The notes below the pieces were generated by a model that saw only the letters and a program-made list of their open reading frames with translations, searched no databases and was not told the DNA's origin. Shown here piece by piece: positions 26,223 to 35,504 of a stretch of DNA of 63,925 bases. Position numbers and translations under genes: made by a program. Source of the DNA: Chloroflexota bacterium (GTDB lineage Bacteria > Chloroflexota > Anaerolineae > Promineifilales > Promineifilaceae). Where the stretch lies: assembly GCA_022616275.1 (NCBI GenBank), contig JAKEFB010000108.1, forward strand, positions 1-63,925. Reading direction: 5' to 3'. The stretch's first letter is position 1; the number at the start of each line of letters is the position of its first letter.

Positions 26223-27086
26223 ATGAAAATTAGCATCGTTACCGACGAAATCAGTGCGGATCCAGAAACGGCTATTGAACTAGGCGTCGAATGGGGAGTA
26301 TCGTCTTTTGAGCTGCGTGGCTTTGGCTCAGATCGCGTCCCGCTGCTCAATCCTTTTCAAAAGGGCCGTATTCGCGAACTTATGGATGAGTTCGACGTCC
26401 AGATCGTCGCCATTTCTCCGGGCTTATTCAAATGCCCTTTTCCTCTAGGTCCGCGCGAGCGCTTTCCCTTGCGCACCTTGGATCAAGCGCTTTTCGAAAG
26501 GTGGCGCCAACCGCGGGACCTGCTCAAGTTTCACCAAGAAGAGCTTTTGCCGCTGTCCATCGAATATGCCAGGGAGATCGGCGCGGAGAAGATCGTCACC
26601 TTTGGCTTCGAGCGCGGTTCCGAACCGGGACCCCCGGTGCCCGATGAGATCTTGACCGCATTCTGGCAAGCGGCCGAACAGATCAGTCGGGCCAGCCTGG
26701 AAATGGTGATCGAAGTTGAAGCAGGCTTTTGGATCGATACCGGGCAGAATGCGGCCGCTGTTCTGCGGGCCGTTGACCACCCTGCCCTGGGCATCAATTG
26801 GGATCCTGGCAATGCCATCGTCGCCGGTGATACACCCCATCCAGACGGCTATGAAGCCGTGCGTGACTTCGTCAAACATGTGCATTTTAAGGATGTCTCC
26901 TTTGGCCCCGATGGCAGCTACCAGTATGTCCTTGATGGAGACATCGACTGGGCCGGTCAAATCAGCGCCCTGGCTGCAGACGGCTACGCCGGGTTCATCT
27001 CGGTTGAGACCCACATGGAACCCAAGGTTCGTTGTGCCCGGGCCATGACCGAACGCTTGCAGCGGCTCGTTTCCCAATATCAGTGA
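26223..27086 (+). CDS. Sugar phosphate isomerase/epimerase (AP-endonuclease-2 TIM barrel)
   Basis: 287 residues. TIM-barrel of the xylose-isomerase-like family: opening strand MKISIVTDEIS, helix and strand WGVSSFELRGFG, metal-binding Glu in MVIEVEA, Asp in GINWDPGN, His and Asp in VKHVHFKDV, and the final ISVET with Glu. All four usual metal-ligand positions are therefore filled. Such enzymes isomerise or epimerise keto-sugars, or dehydrate inosose-type compounds. GAGG lies 7 bases before the ATG. First gene of the operon behind the TTGACA promoter. The substrate cannot be read from the sequence. Confidence 0.85.
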   Translation: MKISIVTDEISADPETAIELGVEWGVSSFELRGFGSDRVPLLNPFQKGRIRELMDEFDVQIVAISPGLFKCPFPLGPRERFPLRTLDQALFERWRQPRDLLKFHQEELLPLSIEYAREIGAEKIVTFGFERGSEPGPPVPDEILTAFWQAAEQISRASLEMVIEVEAGFWIDTGQNAAAVLRAVDHPALGINWDPGNAIVAGDTPHPDGYEAVRDFVKHVHFKDVSFGPDGSYQYVLDGDIDWAGQISALAADGYAGFISVETHMEPKVRCARAMTERLQRLVSQYQ

Positions 27087-27134
27087 CCATTGGCTGGCGA
27101 CCGTGATCACTAAGCTGACGATGGAGGAGGTCAG

Positions 27135-28076
27135 ATGATAGATATCAATTTAAGAGGCATGGTTCCGGCAGCCGTTCTACCGATGACGGCCGATTACCAA
27201 CCCGATTACGACGCTTATGCCCGTTATCTGGAATGGCTCATATCCGAAAACGCCGTTGCCCTCGCTATCAATATGGACACGGGCGAGGGTCCCCAACTAA
27301 CCGTCGAAGAGCGGCGCCGCGCGGCCGAAGTCGCTGTCGAAGTCGCCGCCGGGGCTTGCACCGTCGTCGCCGGTGTCATGGGCGCCACTACCGCCGGGGC
27401 TGTTGAAATGGCCAAGATCTACCGCGATGCCGGCGTTGATGGCCTCGTCGTCTTCCCCAGCGCTGCCTTCCGCAACGATCCCCTGGATCGCCGCATCCCG
27501 GTTGATTACCATCGGGCCATCGCCGAAGAAACGGGCCTGCCCATCATCCTCTTCCAACTGGCGCCGGTCTTTGGCGGCGTCAACTTTAGCCGGGAAACGC
27601 TGCTCCACCTCCTGGAAATCCCCCAGGTGGTCGCTGTTAAGGAAGCCTCCTTCGACGCCCAATACTTCGCCTTCACCAAAGAAACATTGAATAAGGCCGG
27701 ACGGCCGATCACCCTGCTTACCGGCAACGATCGCTTCATCACCGAGAGCTTCTTGCTCGGCGCTGAGGGTGCTCTGTTAGGCTTTGGCGCCATTGGCTGC
27801 GGGATGGTGGCTGACATGATCCGGGTTTTTGCCGCCGGTGATTATGCCGCTGGTGTGGCCATGAAGCCGCGCGTCCAGGGCTTTGCCGATGTCATTTACG
27901 CCGATCCGGTTCTGGATTACCGAGCCCGCTGCAAAGTAGCGCTGGCGCACATCGGCGTGCTAACCCACGACCAAACGTATGTTCGTCCGCCCTTATTACA
28001 GATCTCGCCAGAGGAATCTGAACGTCTGCGGCGATCCATGGTCGAAGCCGGCATGCTGCAACTAACAAGGGCGTAA
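27135..28076 (+). CDS. Dihydrodipicolinate synthase family lyase (DapA-like)
   Basis: 313 residues, the usual length of the NAL/DHDPS aldolase superfamily. The Schiff-base Lys 169 sits in VVAVKEASFD. The N-terminal GTGE-like loop reads NMDTGEGPQLT, and the strand LLTGNDRFI before the sixth barrel strand is typical. These enzymes make or cleave pyruvate-derived C-C bonds (for example 2-keto-3-deoxy-sugar acid aldolases) or dehydrate keto-deoxy acids. In a sugar operon this is more likely than lysine synthesis. GGAGGAGG lies 6 bases upstream of the ATG, one of the strongest ribosome sites of the operon. Substrate unknown. Confidence 0.85.
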   Translation: MIDINLRGMVPAAVLPMTADYQPDYDAYARYLEWLISENAVALAINMDTGEGPQLTVEERRRAAEVAVEVAAGACTVVAGVMGATTAGAVEMAKIYRDAGVDGLVVFPSAAFRNDPLDRRIPVDYHRAIAEETGLPIILFQLAPVFGGVNFSRETLLHLLEIPQVVAVKEASFDAQYFAFTKETLNKAGRPITLLTGNDRFITESFLLGAEGALLGFGAIGCGMVADMIRVFAAGDYAAGVAMKPRVQGFADVIYADPVLDYRARCKVALAHIGVLTHDQTYVRPPLLQISPEESERLRRSMVEAGMLQLTRA

Positions 28077-28121
28077 CGAATTTCTCGAAAGTTTACGGCA
28101 GTTTTGACTAAGAGGTAACGG

Positions 28122-28883
28122 ATGTTGAAATTGACCAGGCACACGCAGATTCGGCAATTGGTTAACACCAACGGCCATGTGACCGTTCAACAATTGAACC
28201 AGCTCCTTAGGGTTAGTGAGGCGACGATTCGCCGCGATCTAGACGAGTTGTCCCAGGGCGGACTGATCCACCGGACCCACGGCGGGGCCGTCAAAGTGGC
28301 CCAGGCCGGTCGCGAACCGCCTATCTTGCTCCGCCAAAGCGAATACAAAGCCGAAAAGCTGCGGATCGGCCGCCTCGCCGCCGCTATGGTCGAAGAGAGA
28401 CAAACTGTCTTTTTGGGCAGCGGCACCACCGTCCATGAGATCGCCCGTAACCTCCGCTGTTTGTCAAATCTGACCGTCATTACCAACGCCATCAATGTCG
28501 TCAACGAGTTGGTGGACTGCGCGGGCATTGAACTGGTTGTCATTGGCGGTATGTTGCGCCAAAGTGAACTGTCAATGGTCGGCCACATCGCCGAAGCAGC
28601 CATAAAAGAACTACGAGCCGACAAAGTCTTCATGGGCATGCGCGGAGTCCACCCTCAACATGGGTTTACCGGTGATTTTCTGCCTGAAGCGACCACCGAC
28701 CGAACGATCCTGGGCATCGCGCCTTGCAACATCATTGTTGCCGACCACTCCAAGTTGGGCCAGGTGAGTACCGTTTTTCTGGCTCCAATCACGGCCGCTC
28801 ACGTTCTGGTTACCGACAAAGACGCACCCCCAGAATTCGTAGACACCCTCGAGGGAAAAGGCTTGAAAGTTCATTTGGCTTGA
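28122..28883 (+). CDS. DeoR-family transcriptional regulator
   Basis: 253 residues with an N-terminal winged helix (RQLVNTNGHVTVQQLNQLLRVSEATIRRDLDELS, HRTHGGAV, about 8-60) and a DeoRC phosphosugar-sensing domain (FLGSGTT at about 100, GGMLR at about 145, CNIIVADHSKLG at about 205). DeoR proteins are usually repressors released by sugar phosphates. It lies inside the operon it presumably controls, and the TTGCGCAA palindrome at 26116 is a candidate site. A ruined copy of its last 51 codons is found at 22.65-22.80 kb. AGAGGTAA precedes the ATG. Confidence 0.9.
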   Translation: MLKLTRHTQIRQLVNTNGHVTVQQLNQLLRVSEATIRRDLDELSQGGLIHRTHGGAVKVAQAGREPPILLRQSEYKAEKLRIGRLAAAMVEERQTVFLGSGTTVHEIARNLRCLSNLTVITNAINVVNELVDCAGIELVVIGGMLRQSELSMVGHIAEAAIKELRADKVFMGMRGVHPQHGFTGDFLPEATTDRTILGIAPCNIIVADHSKLGQVSTVFLAPITAAHVLVTDKDAPPEFVDTLEGKGLKVHLA

Positions 28884-28887
28884 TGGA

Positions 28888-29961
28888 TTGAGCATGGGCG
28901 GAAAAGCTGCTGAGATGGATGATATCTACCTGCACGAATACCGGCCTCGAGCCCGGCTGTTCACCAAGACTACTGAGGTGACTAAGCCCCGTTTTCCGGT
29001 CGTCGATGCTCATAACCATCTAGGTGATTCCTTCGGCAGCGCGTGGGACAAACGGCCGGTCGCCGAGTTGTTGGAGGTCCTGGACGAAGCCGGTGTCGAA
29101 GTCTACGTCGATTTGGACGGCGGCTGGGGCGAGAACATTCTTTATCAGCACCTGGACCACTTTAAAGCGGCCGCGCCAGAGCGTTTCCAGGTTTTCGGCG
29201 GGGTCGATTGGTCCGCCTGGCCGCAGCACGGCGATCGTTTCGGCGAGTGGGCGGCCCATAAGCTTCGGGCCCAAGCAGCCGCCGGAGCTCAAGGGCTCAA
29301 GATTTGGAAAAAGTTTGGCCTCCAGGTGCGCGATCAGATAGGCCAACTTGTTGCCGTCAATGACCCCTGTCTGGACCCCTTGTGGGCGGCCGCCGGCGAA
29401 CTCAATTTGCCGGTCATGATCCACGTTGCCGATCCGGTGGCCTTCTTCGACCCGTTAAACAGCCGCAACGAACGCTGGGAAGAGCTGCACCACCACCCCG
29501 ACTGGCACTTCCCCAGCCCACCCTACCCCGCCTTCCAAGCCATCATGGATGATCTGGCCGACCTGGTAGCCGGCCACCCAGATACGACCTTCATCGGTGC
29601 CCATGTCGGTTGTTATTCCGAGAACCTCGCCTGGGTAGGCCAGTTGCTCGAGCAGTGTCCGAATTTTCACGTGGATATCAGCGCCCGGATCAGCGAATTA
29701 GGTCGCCAACCCTACACCGCTCGCCGATTCATTCTCAACCACCCCGACCAGATCCTGTTTGGCACCGATATGGGCCCCGACCTGGAAACCTATCGCATTT
29801 ATTACCGCTTTCTGGAAACCGACGACGAATACTTTAACTACGGCACGGCCGAAGTGCCAGGCCAGGGCCGCTGGTATATCTACGGGCTCCATCTGCCCGA
29901 CGATGTCCTGAAGAAGGTTTATCACTTAAATGCGCGCCGAGTACTTCATCTTAACGGATAA
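28888..29961 (+). CDS. Amidohydrolase-2 family protein, probable lactonase
   Basis: 357 residues in the listed frame; starts at TTG 28888, ATG 28894 and ATG 28915 are all possible. The metal-dependent TIM-barrel motifs are present: DAHNHLG (two His), GLKIWKK with a Lys, VMIHVADP with His, FIGAHVG with His, and LFGTDMG with Asp. Amidohydrolase-2 members include sugar lactonases and decarboxylases. Next to a sugar transporter and an oxidising molybdenum enzyme a lactonase is plausible (inference). The gene follows deoR by 4 bases. An inverted relic of this gene pair lies at 21.6-22.8 kb. Confidence 0.8.
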   Translation: MSMGGKAAEMDDIYLHEYRPRARLFTKTTEVTKPRFPVVDAHNHLGDSFGSAWDKRPVAELLEVLDEAGVEVYVDLDGGWGENILYQHLDHFKAAAPERFQVFGGVDWSAWPQHGDRFGEWAAHKLRAQAAAGAQGLKIWKKFGLQVRDQIGQLVAVNDPCLDPLWAAAGELNLPVMIHVADPVAFFDPLNSRNERWEELHHHPDWHFPSPPYPAFQAIMDDLADLVAGHPDTTFIGAHVGCYSENLAWVGQLLEQCPNFHVDISARISELGRQPYTARRFILNHPDQILFGTDMGPDLETYRIYYRFLETDDEYFNYGTAEVPGQGRWYIYGLHLPDDVLKKVYHLNARRVLHLNG

Positions 29962-29967
29962 GGAATA

Positions 29968-31035
29968 ATGAAGACAAAAGGTCAACACACCATCACAGAA
30001 ATTACCTCGCAGCCTGCGGTTTGGGCAGAAGTGATTGAGTCGTTCTACGCTCGCAAGGACCAAGTGGTCGCTGCCTACCGAACCCTACCCTCCGACAACG
30101 TTTTATTCATTGGATGTGGATCGACCTATTACTTATCCCAGGCCGCGGCCGCGTTATTTCAGGGTCTGACCGGTATTCCGGCCAATGCCGCTCCCTCATC
30201 CGAACTATTACTGTTTCCAGAACAGAAGATCGCCGCCCCCGAGAGCACGCTGCTCGTAGCCATTTCCCGCTCTGGCACGACAACTGAAACCCTCCAGGCA
30301 GTCTCCCGCTTTCGCAAGATGGGCGGTCCGAATGTATGGGTGATCAGTTGCTACCCGCAGAGTGAACTGGCCCAATGCGGCGACCTAACCCTGTTGGCCG
30401 GCGCAGCCCACGAACAAAGCGTCGCCCAGACCCGTTCTTTCAGTAGCATGCTCATCCTGGCCCAGGCGCTGGCGGCCGCGGTGGCCGGTGAAGATGTGAC
30501 CGCGTTGGCAGCTCTGCCGGGCCGGCTCAGTAGCTTGCTCGAGAACACCGCTGGCCTGTTTGAGACGTTAGGTCAGCGGATCGATCTCGAACGCATTTTT
30601 TTTCTGGGGTCTGGATACCAATATGGCATCGCCAACGAAGCCATGCTCAAGATGAAGGAGATGTCGCTGACGGACAGCGAAGCCTTTCATTTTATGGAAT
30701 TCCGACATGGTCCGATGTCAATGGCCACCAAAAAGGCGCTGATCGTGGGCCTGTTCTCCGAGGGTGTGCGGGCGCATGAGGAGCGCGTGTTGTCTGAGAT
30801 GATGGCCCTCGGCGCCCATACCGTTGGGCTCAACGCATCTCCTAGCTCTGACTACGAATATAACGTCTTCTTTGATAATCATGCTGTCCCTGCCTGGGCC
30901 TTGCCGGCGCTCTTTCTGCCGCCCCTACAGTTGCTGGCTTACCATCGTTCCATTAGCAAGGGATTGGATCCCGATAACCCCCGCAATCTAGAAGCCGTCG
31001 TTTCCCTGGATGCGACAGCCTTTGCCGTCGGCTGA
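29968..31035 (+). CDS. SIS-domain sugar isomerase/deaminase (AgaS/GlmS C-terminal-like)
   Basis: 355 residues without the glutaminase half of GlmS. Two SIS domains: the first has NVLFIGCGSTYYLSQ (about 46-60) and VAISRSGTTTETL (about 97-109), the second FFLGSGYQYGIANEAMLKMKEMS (about 212-234) and EFRHGPMS (about 247-254), a phosphosugar-binding signature. Such stand-alone proteins act as amino-sugar-phosphate deaminases/isomerases (AgaS, FrlB-like). It points to an amino-sugar or fructosamine-like substrate entering the pathway (inference). AAGGAATA directly precedes the ATG, and the upstream gene ends 6 bases before. Confidence 0.8.
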   Translation: MKTKGQHTITEITSQPAVWAEVIESFYARKDQVVAAYRTLPSDNVLFIGCGSTYYLSQAAAALFQGLTGIPANAAPSSELLLFPEQKIAAPESTLLVAISRSGTTTETLQAVSRFRKMGGPNVWVISCYPQSELAQCGDLTLLAGAAHEQSVAQTRSFSSMLILAQALAAAVAGEDVTALAALPGRLSSLLENTAGLFETLGQRIDLERIFFLGSGYQYGIANEAMLKMKEMSLTDSEAFHFMEFRHGPMSMATKKALIVGLFSEGVRAHEERVLSEMMALGAHTVGLNASPSSDYEYNVFFDNHAVPAWALPALFLPPLQLLAYHRSISKGLDPDNPRNLEAVVSLDATAFAVG

Positions 31036-31135
31036 AGGAGGTGAAATAGGAAGAATCCGCCAAACTTACAGAGACGAGCAAATTTGCCCGAAAAGTTGAG
31101 GAAACCATATTTGTTGACAAAGGAGTAGAGAAGAC

Positions 31136-32485
31136 ATGAGGAAGTTCCTAATTTTACTTAGCTTGTTGCTGGTTGGCGCCTTGGTGTTGGTTGCATGTGG
31201 TGGCGAACCAGAAGAGCCGGCGCAAGAAGAAGCTACACCGGCCGGAGAAGCCCCCACTGAAGAAGCCCCGGCCGAAGAAGAAGCGGCCGCCGGCGAGCAG
31301 GTCGAGCTGACCTTCAGCGTCTGGGGTGATCCTGAAGAACTCGCGATCTTGCAGGAGATCGCCGATGATTTTCAGGCTGAGAACCCCAATGTTAAAGTCA
31401 CGGTGACCGTGTCCGACTGGGACACCTATTGGGATAAACTGCAAACCACCCTAGCCGGCGGTAATCCACCAGACGTCTTCGCGATGGACGCACCCTTGTA
31501 CCCTGACTACCAGAGTCGCGGCGTTCTGCTCAATCTGCAGGACCGCATTGAGCGTGACAACTTCGATCTGTCAGCATACTACCCTGAGTCGCTCGTCTGC
31601 TACGAGACGGCCGATGGTTATTACGGCCTGCCCCGTGACATTCAGCCCAGCGTCATGTACATCAACACGGACATGTTCGACGAAGCCGGCATCGCCTACC
31701 CCGAGGATGGCTGGACCTGGGATGATCTGCTCGAGATCGGCCAACAACTAACCAAGGACACCGATGATGACGGCACCGTCGACCAGTATGGCCTCTGGGC
31801 CGACCTCTGGGACATGGAATTGCTCTGGGGTGCCATGATCTGGCAGTTTGGCGGCGAAATCCTCAACGAGGACTTCAGCCAAACCCTGTTGGCTGAAGGC
31901 GGGGCTGTGGATGCCTGGCAGACCATCTACGATATGATCTTCGAATACGGCATCATGCCCGACCCAAGCGTGGCCGAACAATTCGGCGATCCCTTCGAAT
32001 CAGGTAACGCCGCCATGACCCCAGCCGGTCACTGGGTGGTGCCTTTTTACGGCAATGTCGACTTCAATTGGGATGTCGTTCCGCTACCCCAAGGGGTCAA
32101 CAAGCAATCAATCGTCAACAGCGTCGGCTTCGTCGTCTCCAAGGACTCCCAGCATCCGGAGGAAGCCTGGGCCTTCCTGAAGCACTTGGTTGGCGAGCCC
32201 GGTCAGACCAAGATCACCGCCCTCGGCTTGGGCGTTCCCTCCTTGCCGGCCATCGCCAATAGCGATGCTTACTTGAATCAACAAACGGCCGATATCAATC
32301 ACCAACTGTTCCTGGACGCCATGGAATACTCCCGCGTGAAGCCCTGCTTCCGCGGTTACGATGAGTGGGCCACTTTGATCGGTGACGGCATGTTCTCCGT
32401 TTGGTTAGGTGAAGCAGGCTTGCAAGAGACATTGGACGAACTAGTTCCGCAGGCGGATGCGATTTTACAGGAAGCGTCTCAGTAA
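31136..32485 (+). CDS. ABC transporter sugar-binding lipoprotein
   Basis: 449 residues. Signal peptide MRKFLILLSLLLVGALVLVAC with lipobox LVAC (Cys 21), then a Glu/Pro/Ala-rich linker to about 58, then a family-1 solute-binding fold (VELTFSVWGDPEELAILQEIA, PDVFAMDAP, YGLPRDIQPSVMYINTDMFDEAG, AAMTPAGHWVV). It should be lipid-anchored outside the cytoplasmic membrane and deliver a carbohydrate to the two permeases that follow. AGGAG lies 12 bases before the ATG. The 100-base gap before the gene shows no terminator. Confidence 0.95.
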   Translation: MRKFLILLSLLLVGALVLVACGGEPEEPAQEEATPAGEAPTEEAPAEEEAAAGEQVELTFSVWGDPEELAILQEIADDFQAENPNVKVTVTVSDWDTYWDKLQTTLAGGNPPDVFAMDAPLYPDYQSRGVLLNLQDRIERDNFDLSAYYPESLVCYETADGYYGLPRDIQPSVMYINTDMFDEAGIAYPEDGWTWDDLLEIGQQLTKDTDDDGTVDQYGLWADLWDMELLWGAMIWQFGGEILNEDFSQTLLAEGGAVDAWQTIYDMIFEYGIMPDPSVAEQFGDPFESGNAAMTPAGHWVVPFYGNVDFNWDVVPLPQGVNKQSIVNSVGFVVSKDSQHPEEAWAFLKHLVGEPGQTKITALGLGVPSLPAIANSDAYLNQQTADINHQLFLDAMEYSRVKPCFRGYDEWATLIGDGMFSVWLGEAGLQETLDELVPQADAILQEASQ

Positions 32486-32559
32486 ACTGCTCGGCTCGGA
32501 TGACTGGATCACTAGTTGACCGACCCGGCGGTTAAACGCTCGCGACTATTCTGGAGCCT

Positions 32560-33507
32560 ATGGCGGGCCAGGCTCGCCCAGGCTCCAGAATTCCTGAAAA
32601 CCTGAAGGGCATTATGCAGAGAAGTGGATTACGACCGATGCGGGGGGAACTCATTTGGGTTTGGGTTTTCCTGGGGCCTACGTTGTTTGGCCTTCTATTT
32701 GGCACTCTCGGCCCGGTACTGGCAGCCATCGGTATTAGTTTCACCGAGTGGGATGTCATCACCCCGCCGATTTTTGCCGGACTGGATAATTATAAGAGGT
32801 TAGCCGGAGACCCGACGTTCAGCAAGGCCCTTGTCAACACCATGTATTACGTGGGCGTCATGGTGCCCGTATCCACCGTCCTGGCCCTTTTATTTGCCTT
32901 CTTGCTGAATCAGAAGTTACGGGCCGTGACCTGGTATCGGACCGCCTATTTTTTGCCGGTCGTCTCGTCAACGGTAGCCGTTGCGCTGGTCTGGTCTTGG
33001 ATTTACGCCAAAGATTTCGGCTTGTTAAATTTCGTGCTGCGACAGATGGGCGTGGATCCTATTGGCTGGTTGTCGAGCACCACCTGGGCGATGCCAGCTG
33101 TGATCATTATGGGCATTTGGGGCGATCTTGGTGCGGGTATCGTGATTTTCCTGGCCGGCCTTCAATCCATCCCGGAAACGTACTATGAAGCAGCCAATGT
33201 CGACGGGGCAAACGGTATTCAGAGGTTTTTTCGCATCACCGTGCCGCTTATCACACCTAGCTTGTTCTTTTACTTCATCATTACCCTGATCGATGCCTTC
33301 CAGACCTTTGAATCGATCTACATCATGACTCGCGGTGGGCCGGTCAATTCAACCACAACAATCGTTTACTACATCTACCGCAACGGTTTTCGGAATTTCA
33401 AGATGGGTTACGCTAGCTCCCAGGCGATTGTTCTATTCCTCGTCATCATGGTCTTGACCCTGGTCTACTGGCGGCTCCAAGAGAGATGGGTGGTGTACGA
33501 TGTCTAG
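32560..33507 (+). CDS. ABC sugar permease, MalF/UgpA type
   Basis: Up to 315 residues; ATG 32614 with AAGGG upstream is an alternative start that removes an unlikely polar leader. Six hydrophobic segments are expected (first WVFLGPTLFGLLFGTLGPVLAAIG). The permease EAA loop reads YYEAANVDGANGIQRFF, then TVPLI, and couples to an ATPase. Typical family motifs YFLPVVSSTVAVALVW and FETFESIYIMT-like are present. No ATPase gene is in the operon, so a shared MsmX/MalK-type ATPase elsewhere is likely. The 3' end overlaps the next permease by 8 bases. Confidence 0.92.
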   Translation: MAGQARPGSRIPENLKGIMQRSGLRPMRGELIWVWVFLGPTLFGLLFGTLGPVLAAIGISFTEWDVITPPIFAGLDNYKRLAGDPTFSKALVNTMYYVGVMVPVSTVLALLFAFLLNQKLRAVTWYRTAYFLPVVSSTVAVALVWSWIYAKDFGLLNFVLRQMGVDPIGWLSSTTWAMPAVIIMGIWGDLGAGIVIFLAGLQSIPETYYEAANVDGANGIQRFFRITVPLITPSLFFYFIITLIDAFQTFESIYIMTRGGPVNSTTTIVYYIYRNGFRNFKMGYASSQAIVLFLVIMVLTLVYWRLQERWVVYDV

Positions 33508-34414
33508 TACCAATGCGACTCAGGCGGCTCCTTCCCGCCCTAAAGAATTTCTATCCCGTTTTCACGTCAGCACCTGGCAAAGCCAGCGCCTTCAGCAACG
33601 CGTTACCCATACCCTCAGCCACCTCATTCTTATCTCTGGGGCGGTGGTGATGGTTCTACCGTTCCTGTGGATGCTTGCCACCTCCTTCAAAGCACCCGGA
33701 AAAACATTTGTCTATCCGCCTGAGTGGATCCCGGCTCCATTTATTTGGGAAAACTATCCAAACATGTGGACGGCGCTGCCCTTTGGCCAGTTTTTTATCA
33801 ACAGTATCAAGATTGCCGGACTGACGATGATCGGGCAATTGGTGACCTGCTCCATGGCTGCCTTTGCGTTTAGCATCCTGAAATTCCGCGCTCGCGAGAT
33901 CCTGTTTTTGCTCCTCATCGCCACGCTGATGATACCCTACCAGGTCACCCTCATCCCGACCTTCATCTTATTCTCCAAGATAGGTTGGGTCGGCACGCAT
34001 TTACCTCTCTGGGTGCCTGCCTTCTGGGGTGGCGCCTTTGGTACCTTTTTGCTGCGCCAATTTTATTTGACTATTCCGCTAGATCTCGCAGAATCGGCCC
34101 GCATTGACGGGGCCAGCATTTGGCAAATTTTTCGCCACATTTACATACCCCTATCAGGTCCGGCGATGGCTGCCCTGGCGATTTTCACCTTCATGTGGTC
34201 CTGGAATGATCTCCTGAATCCCTTGATCTATGTCACCGAACTCGATCAGCTGACATTGACCATTGGCCTGAGCTTTTTCCAGAACCAGTATGGCGGCAAG
34301 TGGACGTTGATGATGGCTGGCGCAGTGGTCAGTATTCTGCCCATTTTGGTCATCTTCTTCTTCGCCCAGAAATACTTCATTCAAGGCATCGCCATGACCG
34401 GCCTCAAACGCTAA
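33500..34414 (+). CDS. ABC sugar permease, MalG/UgpE type
   Basis: 304 residues. After a polar N terminus the first membrane span is LILISGAVVMVLPFLWMLATSFK, the normal start of MalG-type permeases. The EAA loop reads LAESARIDGASIWQIFRHIYIP, and the protein ends with the usual YFIQGIAMTGLKR tail. It forms the membrane channel with the preceding permease, and the ATG lies inside the last codons of that gene (translational coupling). Confidence 0.93.
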   Translation: MSSTNATQAAPSRPKEFLSRFHVSTWQSQRLQQRVTHTLSHLILISGAVVMVLPFLWMLATSFKAPGKTFVYPPEWIPAPFIWENYPNMWTALPFGQFFINSIKIAGLTMIGQLVTCSMAAFAFSILKFRAREILFLLLIATLMIPYQVTLIPTFILFSKIGWVGTHLPLWVPAFWGGAFGTFLLRQFYLTIPLDLAESARIDGASIWQIFRHIYIPLSGPAMAALAIFTFMWSWNDLLNPLIYVTELDQLTLTIGLSFFQNQYGGKWTLMMAGAVVSILPILVIFFFAQKYFIQGIAMTGLKR

Positions 34415-34430
34415 CTATACCGGAGCAACC

Positions 34431-35450
34431 ATGGGTGATCAGAAACCGCTCCGCAGTATGAAATTCGGTTTGATTCCTGTTGAAAACTCCCGCCATTTCG
34501 CCGAATCCTTACGCCAGGTTGAGTTGGCCGAGGAACATGGCTTTGACTCGGTCTGGTTAGAAGAGCACCATGGTACCAGCGGGCACTACCACCCCTCGCC
34601 CTTCATCTACCTGGCAGGTTATGCGACCAGGACGAAGCGCTTGGTCTTAGGCACCGATATCGCCATTCTACCCCTGTATCATCCCGTCCGCGTCGCCGAA
34701 GACGTCGCCCAGCTTGACGTGATGTCCAACGGCCGCATCATTCTCGGTGTAGCCATCGGTTACCGGCCCGAAGAGTTTGCTGCCTTTCAGACCCCGCTTG
34801 ACGGCCGTGGCGCTCAGTTTGTGGAGATGTTAAAGCTGATCAAGCAGCTCTGGAGCGAAGAAAAGGTAGCCTTTGAGAGCGAGCGCTACCCGCTGAAAGA
34901 GTTCACTTTAGAACCGCGCCCGGTCCAACGACCTCGCCCGCCGATCTGGCTCGGCGGCTGGGGCAAGTTAGCCCTCAAGCGGGCGGCCGTTTTGGGCGAT
35001 GCCTGGGTTCCCGGTCCTACGGCAAACCTGGCCAAGCTGAAAGGGGCCCAGGAACAATATCATGCCCATTTAGCCGAGTTGGGGATTCATCCAAACGACC
35101 GGGATCGTCCCTTAACCCGCGACGTAATCATCGCCGAGAAACAAGCCCAGGCCGAGGAACTGGCCGAACGCTTCCTCTTGCCTGCCTACCGTGATGAATA
35201 CAGCAGCTGGGACCACCCGCTCATCGGCACAGCCGACGCGACGGCGACCGACCGGCTGGCTGAACTGCGCCGCGAGCGATTTATCATTGGCGATCCCGCT
35301 CAGGTAATCGAACAAATCACGTTCTTTGAAGAACAGTTCGGCATGAACCAGTTAATCTGCCGTCTGCATTTTCCGGGAATGCCGCCCGAAGTGGTGACTG
35401 AGTCCATCAGGCTGATCGGCCAAGAAGTGATCCCGGCCTTTTCTGAGTGA
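34431..35450 (+). CDS. LLM-class flavin-dependent oxidoreductase
   Basis: 339 residues with the bacterial-luciferase-like TIM barrel: GFDSVWLEEHHG (about 36-47), the strand LVLGTDIAILPLYHPVRVAEDVAQLDVMSNGRIILGVAIGY (about 73-113) and RPPIWLGGWGKLALKRAA (about 166-183). Such enzymes use FMN or F420 with a monooxygenase or dehydrogenase function. The sequence does not decide which cofactor. It lies 16 bases behind the permease gene and before the molybdenum hydroxylase genes, so it may perform another oxidation on the imported compound or its lactone. It is an unusual partner in a sugar operon. Confidence 0.85.
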   Translation: MGDQKPLRSMKFGLIPVENSRHFAESLRQVELAEEHGFDSVWLEEHHGTSGHYHPSPFIYLAGYATRTKRLVLGTDIAILPLYHPVRVAEDVAQLDVMSNGRIILGVAIGYRPEEFAAFQTPLDGRGAQFVEMLKLIKQLWSEEKVAFESERYPLKEFTLEPRPVQRPRPPIWLGGWGKLALKRAAVLGDAWVPGPTANLAKLKGAQEQYHAHLAELGIHPNDRDRPLTRDVIIAEKQAQAEELAERFLLPAYRDEYSSWDHPLIGTADATATDRLAELRRERFIIGDPAQVIEQITFFEEQFGMNQLICRLHFPGMPPEVVTESIRLIGQEVIPAFSE

Positions 35451-35504
35451 TGCAGCCATGATCAATGTCGGGTTTGGCCGCGAATTACCCCTGGAGATTA
35501 TCGA

